Of a DNA stretch of 64,000 bases, positions 60,388-64,000 are shown piece by piece (position 1 is the first letter of the stretch; each line of letters begins with the position of its first letter). Location: positions 62,001 to 126,000 of the forward strand of contig NZ_VJNV01000001.1 in assembly GCF_008633915.1 (NCBI RefSeq). Reading direction: 5' to 3'. The notes beneath the pieces were generated by a model. The model did not search any database. It saw only the letters and a program-made list of their open reading frames with translations, and had not been told where the DNA came from. The DNA is from Campylobacter sp. LR291e. Its GTDB lineage: Bacteria; Campylobacterota; Campylobacteria; Campylobacterales; Campylobacteraceae. Made by a program: the position numbers and the translations under genes.

Positions 60388-60414
60388 ATATCGGTATTTT
60401 AAAGATAAAATTTA
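60388..60414 (-). promoter_or_regulatory. Sigma28 (FliA) promoter of the Ser/Thr-rich gene
   Basis: On the minus strand TAAA (60414-60411), exactly 15 bases, then ACCGATAT (60395-60388), matching TAAA-N15-GCCGATAA of FliA and the CGATWT form used in Campylobacter. About 30 bp before the ATG. Confidence 0.75.
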
Positions 60415-60453
60415 TATATTTTGCTAAAAATGAGTTAAAAATTTAAAAGGCAT

Positions 60454-60486
60454 AAAAAAAGGGAGTTTAGCAAAAGCTAAACTCCC
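60454..60486 (-). terminator. porA terminator
   Basis: GGGAGTTTAGC / GCTAAACTCCC, 11-bp perfect stem, AAAA loop, then T7 on the minus strand. Strong factor-independent terminator 20 bp after the porin stop. Confidence 0.92.
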
Positions 60487-60505
60487 CAAGAAAGATTTAA
60501 AAATC

Positions 60506-61825
60506 TTAGAATTTGTAAAGTGCTTGAAGCCTTACTGAGTGTTTTTCACCTTCAAGTAAAGAGTTGTCGATATTTACATAAGAATACCAACCTTGGAATG
60601 AAAGTTTTGGAGAATATTTATAATCAATTCTGCCAGTGTATTCAAGCTTATCACCAGCACCACTAGAATAAAGTGTACCATTGTTAACTTTTGTTCCACC
60701 ATAAACTATATCAGAACCAAATCTTAACACTTTATCAAAGGTATAACCAAATTTTACATAACCAAAGGTATTTTGACCAAGGTCACCTGAAAGTTGAGAA
60801 CCATTAGTATAGTAAATTTCTTCACCAGCTAAAAGACCACCTATATTACCATTATCAGAAAGTGTAGTAAAGGTAATTGCATCTTTATCACCATAGTATA
60901 AGAAACCTAATGTTCCATCAAAACCAGATACTTTTAAAGTACCATTAACACCGAAGAAATTACCCCCATCCACTGCACCTTGATATACATCATCAAAATC
61001 GCCAGTTACTGAGTTTCCTAAATATGCAAATCTAAGATCCCATTTTGTATCTTCACCAAAGGTAGTACCATAAGCTAAATCTAATGCGTATAGATAAGCT
61101 GCTTCATCAATATAAGCTAACCATAATTGAGAATCAAGTTCACCACCAAGTGCTTCATAAGAACCTATAGCTGCAACACCATATAGGTTCTCTGAATATG
61201 GGTTGTATACAGGTTCATCATCAGCCATTCTATCAGCAATTAGTCTACTGTTTAGAATAGTGTCACCTTCCCTACCACCTGTAACACCAATTGGGTTAAA
61301 TCCATCGAAAGCATAAGCAGCTAAGGTTAAACCTTCAATGCTTTGATTTAAAACTTTAGCACCTGTACCAACTAATTGCCAGTGACCATTCTCAGTCCAG
61401 ATAGCATTTACTGCTTGTTTACCTAAGATAACTTGAGTAGCTATATCTTCTGCTGTATAAGTTAAATAGAATTGATTTACATAAAAAGTTTGTATTGTGT
61501 TTGAAGAACTATCATCACCAGTGCTTTGATCAGTGATACGAGCATCTAATTCTAAGAATGCTTTCCAGTTATCACCTATGGCTTTGCTTATACCAAGAAT
61601 AGCAGCCCAGTGGTGACTTTGTCCATTGCCTACAGTTGAACCACGTCCATTTAACGCATCTGAGAAGTGACCTGCACCACTTGAAACATTAGAAAGACGG
61701 TAACGATACCTTAAAACACCTGATAAATCAATGTCTTTGATAGCTTCTTCTAATGGAACAGCGTTAGCCACAGAAAAAGTTCCTGCAGCTAGTGCTGCAA
61801 CTAAACTAAGTTTAACTAGTTTCAT
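60506..61825 (-). CDS. porA: Major outer membrane porin
   Basis: 439 residues with a signal peptide (MKLVKLSLVAALAAGTFSVANA, cleaved after about 22). The mature start PLEEAIKDIDLSGVLRYRY is that of the Campylobacter major outer membrane protein. Alternating beta strands and Tyr/Phe-rich ends fit an 18-strand trimeric porin; the protein ends in Phe (ALYKF), the usual outer-membrane signal. Own promoter and terminator. Surroundings of decayed genes are unlike C. jejuni, where porA has intact neighbours. Confidence 0.93.
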   Translation of the reverse strand: MKLVKLSLVAALAAGTFSVANAVPLEEAIKDIDLSGVLRYRYRLSNVSSGAGHFSDALNGRGSTVGNGQSHHWAAILGISKAIGDNWKAFLELDARITDQSTGDDSSSNTIQTFYVNQFYLTYTAEDIATQVILGKQAVNAIWTENGHWQLVGTGAKVLNQSIEGLTLAAYAFDGFNPIGVTGGREGDTILNSRLIADRMADDEPVYNPYSENLYGVAAIGSYEALGGELDSQLWLAYIDEAAYLYALDLAYGTTFGEDTKWDLRFAYLGNSVTGDFDDVYQGAVDGGNFFGVNGTLKVSGFDGTLGFLYYGDKDAITFTTLSDNGNIGGLLAGEEIYYTNGSQLSGDLGQNTFGYVKFGYTFDKVLRFGSDIVYGGTKVNNGTLYSSGAGDKLEYTGRIDYKYSPKLSFQGWYSYVNIDNSLLEGEKHSVRLQALYKF

Positions 61826-61859
61826 AAGAATTCTCCTTAAAATTAAAATAAACGACGAG

Positions 61860-61865
61860 ATTATA
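61860..61865 (-). promoter_or_regulatory. porA promoter
   Basis: TTTTTTTGCTATAATCTCG on the minus strand: extended -10 TGCTATAAT behind a T tract, the standard strong Campylobacter promoter. AAGGAGAATTCTT precedes the ATG. A second TTATAAT lies about 20 bp upstream. Confidence 0.75.
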
Positions 61866-62310
61866 GCAAAAAAAGCGATATTATAAGCTTAAAATTAGTT
61901 TAAAATGCTAAAAAATGCGAAATTTAAGGAATTTAAAATCTAAAAAAAAAAAAAACAGATAGCTAACCTAGCTAAAATCGTCATTTAAAAGACCTAGCTA
62001 GGTATTTGTTTTTTAAGGAGTTTTTCTCTTTTTAGAGTATGAGTGTTTGTTCGAATAAAAGTTTAAAAGAGAAAAGTTAACGATATATTAATTTAAAAAA
62101 ATATTTTTAAAATTTAAATTTTTTTCTTATAAAAATCTGGCTTTTTTGTAATTAAGCTTACTAAAATAAACCATTATATATGAATAAATAGCTAAAAATT
62201 TTTTATATTTTAAATGTGAATTTTTTGTGGTGAAATTTTTTAAATAAATTTTTTTTAAAAAAAATTGCTTTGAAAATGAGTTTGTAAGATAGGTTACAAA
62301 ATCTAATTTT
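61866..62310. other. Intergenic stretch upstream of porA
   Basis: Contains upstream porA promoter sequence, the A14/T6 hairpin and a weak inverted repeat (TTTTCTCTTTTTA near 62020 with TTTAAAAGAGAAAA near 62065). A 69-codon minus-strand frame at 62127-62336 is not convincing as a gene. Confidence 0.5.
61942..62016. terminator. Bidirectional hairpin flanked by A14 and T6
   Basis: ACCTAGCTA (61966-61974) pairs with TAGCTAGGT (61995-62003). The second arm is itself a 12-bp palindrome, ACCTAGCTAGGT. On the minus strand it is followed by T14, on the plus strand by T6. It would end transcripts from the micro-ORF region before porA. Confidence 0.6.
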
Positions 62311-62406
62311 TTAAACCTTTGAAATTTTATACACAACGTAATAAATCATAAAACCAAAAAGAATAATAGTAAAAATAGCTAAAATAGTGGCAATTGTGGT
62401 AATCAT
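62311..62406 (-). CDS. Possible 31-residue single-span membrane peptide
   Basis: ATG 62406, with AAAGGATTT right before it and TATACT about 25 bp upstream. Residues 2-25 form one hydrophobic helix (ATILAIFTIILFGFMIYYVV) with a basic end (YKISKV). Its sequence resembles the neighbouring peptide at 62440. Function unknown; too short to assign by family. Confidence 0.45.
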   Translation of the reverse strand: MITTIATILAIFTIILFGFMIYYVVYKISKV

Positions 62407-62439
62407 AAATCCTTTAAGTCTTTTTAATAGTATAAATTT

Positions 62440-62541
62440 TTATATTTTTAAGATTTTTTTATCTTTCTTTTTAATTTTATTCATATAATAAAAGGTGTAT
62501 ATTAATACAATTACTGTAAATGCTAAAATTATGTATCGCAC
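62440..62541 (-). CDS. Possible 33-residue single-span membrane peptide
   Basis: GTG 62541 with AAAGGA upstream and TATAAT before that. One hydrophobic helix (YIILAFTVIVLIYTFYYM) followed by a strongly basic tail (NKIKKKDKKILK). The GTG start and the 13-bp spacing to the ribosome site are weak points. Aligns by eye with the peptide 33 bp downstream. Confidence 0.4.
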   Translation of the reverse strand: MRYIILAFTVIVLIYTFYYMNKIKKKDKKILKI

Positions 62542-62574
62542 ATTTATTTTTTTATCCTTTGTGTTTTTAGATAA

Positions 62575-63282
62575 TTATAATTTATTCCTAGCTTTTCTCA
62601 ATATCAAATTATTTTGCTTATTTTTAATAGAAAAATCTTTTAAAAATTCTAATCTTTCAATAACACAATTTATTAAGAAAAGATCTATTTTGTAAGTATT
62701 TTTGTCTAATGAATACTCCCTAAAGGCTTCGTAATATAGCTTTTTTATCTATATCAATACTAATAGCACAAAATCCAGCCTTTAATAAGGCTAAATTCAC
62801 TAATAATCTTGCAGTTATTCCATTACCATCTATAAAGGGGTGAATTCGTACAAATTCTAAATGTGTGTAAGATGCTAGTAATATAGGGTGGAGTTTATTT
62901 TTAAGTTCGTTAAGGGTATTTAAAAATTATTTATTTGTGGCAAAATTTTAAAAGGCTGATGTGGTATAAAATAGCTAACGCTAACTAAAATCTTTCTATA
63001 TACCCCTGCGTTTTGCCTGTCTATACTATGTAAAATTATACCGTGAATGGTTTATTAATTTTTAAATGTTCTTTCAAACTTTTCTCACCTATAGTAGCCC
63101 CGTCAATTAATATAGCCATAGTCTGGCTAAAATTAATGGTATTACCCTCGATAGTATTTGAATTATAGGTATAATTTAATTTAAAATTCTTATCAATAGA
63201 CTTTAAGCTTTAAGAATCAATGGGATTTTGTATTAAAAATTCTTTTAACTTATCTGCTTTTTTAAGACTTTTTTATATCCAT
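62575..63282 (-). pseudogene. Fic/DOC-family protein pseudogene
   Basis: From ATG 63282 (MDIKKS) through several frames: the inhibitory-helix motif YNSNTIEGNT, then FSQTMAILIDGATIGEKSL, IDRQNAGVYRKI, and the Fic core HPFIDGNGITARLLVNLALL. The core normally reads HPFxDGNGR; here Arg is Ile. There is a stop after NPIDS, frameshifts near 63050 and 62930, and a shift near 62720 before the tail that ends at 62575. About 235 codons in total, so once a full-length AMP-transferase. Confidence 0.75.
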
Positions 63283-63350
63283 TTTTTTACTTTAAATTTT
63301 GATTTTTAACATTATACTTTAAATCTTGCCTTTTAAAAACAAAAATATAT

Positions 63351-63369
63351 TATAATTGCAAAAAAGGAG
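63351..63369 (+). promoter_or_regulatory. Promoter and ribosome site of the 41-codon gene
   Basis: TATAAT at 63351-63356 and AAGGAG at 63364-63369, 7 bases before ATG 63377. The 5' leader would be only about 15 nt. Confidence 0.6.
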
Positions 63370-63376
63370 CTAAAAA

Positions 63377-63502
63377 ATGGAAGAATTAGATATAAGTAGC
63401 GTTGAAGATGAAAAAATACTAAAAATGTTACAAGCACATGATAAGAGAATTTTAATTGAAATGGTTGTTTATAAAATCAAAGAAAATAAAAAAGAAAAGT
63501 AA
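63377..63502 (+). CDS. Small acidic-basic helical protein, 41 residues, unknown
   Basis: ATG 63377 with a textbook ribosome site (AAGGAG) and a -10 box. Reads MEELDISSVEDEKILKMLQA then a helix ending in a Lys/Glu tail (KENKKEK). No known family recognised. It converges with accC, whose terminator hairpin starts 12 bp after its stop. Confidence 0.6.
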   Translation: MEELDISSVEDEKILKMLQAHDKRILIEMVVYKIKENKKEK

Positions 63503-63504
63503 AG

Positions 63505-63537
63505 TTAAAAAACCTTGCAAGATTAATGTCTTGCAAG
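63505..63537 (-). terminator. accC terminator
   Basis: CTTGCAAGA / TCTTGCAAG, 9-bp perfect stem, with T6 following on the minus strand. The accC stop lies in the loop. Confidence 0.8.
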
Positions 63538-64000
63538 ATAATTTGTATCGTAGTTGTTATTGTTAAAATCGTTATTATCCATCATTTCTAAGTGAAAATC
63601 CCTAGTAGTTTTAATGCCACTAATGATTAACTCATTTAAGGCTACTTTCATTTTAGCAATGGCCCTGTGCCTATCTTCTGCCCAAACTACGAGTTTTCCT
63701 ATCATAGAATCATAAAAAGGAGGCACGGAATAATTTTGATAACAATGACTTTCCATTCTTACATTTCTACCAGCAGGGGCTACATATTTTGTAATCTTAC
63801 CTGGATTTGGCAAAAAGGTTTTAGAATCTTCTGCTGTGATTCTACATTCTATAGAATGGCCGTGAAGTTTGATTTTATCTTGGCTAGGTAAGGCATAGCC
63901 CTCGGCTACTTTTATCATTTGTTCTATTATATCAATGCCACTTACCATTTCACTAACGCAGTGTTCAACTTGCAAACGCGTATTCATTTCTATAAAATAA
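63523..64000 (-). CDS. accC: Acetyl-CoA carboxylase biotin carboxylase subunit, 5' part outside the window
   Basis: The last 159 codons are visible, entering from the window edge as YFIEMNTRLQVEH, the hallmark ATP-grasp active-site strand with Glu, Asn and Arg. The C-terminal domain follows (HSIECRITAED, LPNPGKI, YDSMIGKLVVWAEDR, KTTRDFH). It carboxylates biotin on AccB, the first step of fatty-acid synthesis. Confidence 0.95.
   Translation of the reverse strand, partial: YFIEMNTRLQVEHCVSEMVSGIDIIEQMIKVAEGYALPSQDKIKLHGHSIECRITAEDSKTFLPNPGKITKYVAPAGRNVRMESHCYQNYSVPPFYDSMIGKLVVWAEDRHRAIAKMKVALNELIISGIKTTRDFHLEMMDNNDFNNNNYDTNYLARH

Noticed and set aside
62127-62336. Minus-strand 69-codon frame
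   Set aside because: Low-complexity Lys/Phe-rich translation of AT-rich DNA that overlaps the micro-ORF at 62311; no ribosome site.
62495-62695. Plus-strand 66-codon frame
   Set aside because: It is antisense to the 3' end of the Fic remnant and to a micro-ORF, with no ribosome site.

Overview
The window is AT-rich, densely coded DNA from a Campylobacter chromosome. The organism call rests on gene content and order: cprS-cprR-htrA-cbpA-hspR-kefB, then glyS, an M23 peptidase and a MidA-type methyltransferase; an OOR plus TCA gene cluster with monomeric isocitrate dehydrogenase; flgB-flgC-fliE-pbp behind a sigma54 promoter; a PorA-type porin; and T-rich promoters with TATAAT -10 boxes. Several blocks match the order I know from C. 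jejuni, but they are joined differently, so this looks like a related enteric Campylobacter. The species cannot be read from the window alone.

Layout. 1-10.7 kb: envelope stress and heat shock (CprRS, HtrA, CbpA, HspR), a KefB-type antiporter, a HAD phosphatase, GlyS, an M23 peptidase and a methyltransferase. 10.7-15.7 kb: a small orphan gene and the leuABCD operon on the minus strand. 15.8-21.4 kb: a PIN/NYN-like protein preceded by an A16 tract, a small membrane protein, polA, motA and motB. 21.4-30.2 kb: murD and mraY, gpmI, an AEC transporter, a CsoR-type repressor, an arginase-like protein and clpB. 30.2-38.3 kb: icd-mdh-sucC-sucD-oorD-oorA-oorB-oorC, one tightly packed operon running from isocitrate to succinate plus malate dehydrogenase. 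38.4-45.7 kb: an AsmA-like protein divergent from and overlapping mltG, then flgB-flgC-fliE-pbp, with fabG convergent. 45.8-50.6 kb: ctpA-purC-purS-purQ, a membrane SH3 protein and plsC, then tRNA-Glu. 50.8-57.4 kb: mntP, an NTT-like carrier, a soluble CZB chemoreceptor, a DUF465 protein, rpmB, rpe, dnaQ and a Cj0069-like ATP-grasp protein.

57.4-63.5 kb is an accessory and decaying stretch around the porin gene. It holds an HTH-regulator remnant, a multiply frameshifted hexapeptide acyltransferase, two antitoxin-type (HigA/XRE) remnants, a Ser/Thr-rich protein behind a good sigma28 promoter, porA, two look-alike single-span micro-ORFs, a Fic pseudogene and a well-signalled 41-codon gene. The window ends inside accC.

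Regulation visible in the sequence: HAIR-like inverted repeats (CTTGA-N10-CTAAAG) overlie the cbpA-hspR and clpB promoters and suggest one HspR circuit. Sigma54 and sigma28 promoters serve flgB and the Ser/Thr-rich gene. A Fur-box-like 6-1-6 palindrome precedes mntP. I found no intact mobile element, CRISPR array or rRNA. I see no clear complete new defence system; the best leads are the micro-ORF pair, the PIN-like protein with its A tract, the flagellar-regulated Ser/Thr-rich protein and the HspR operator pair.
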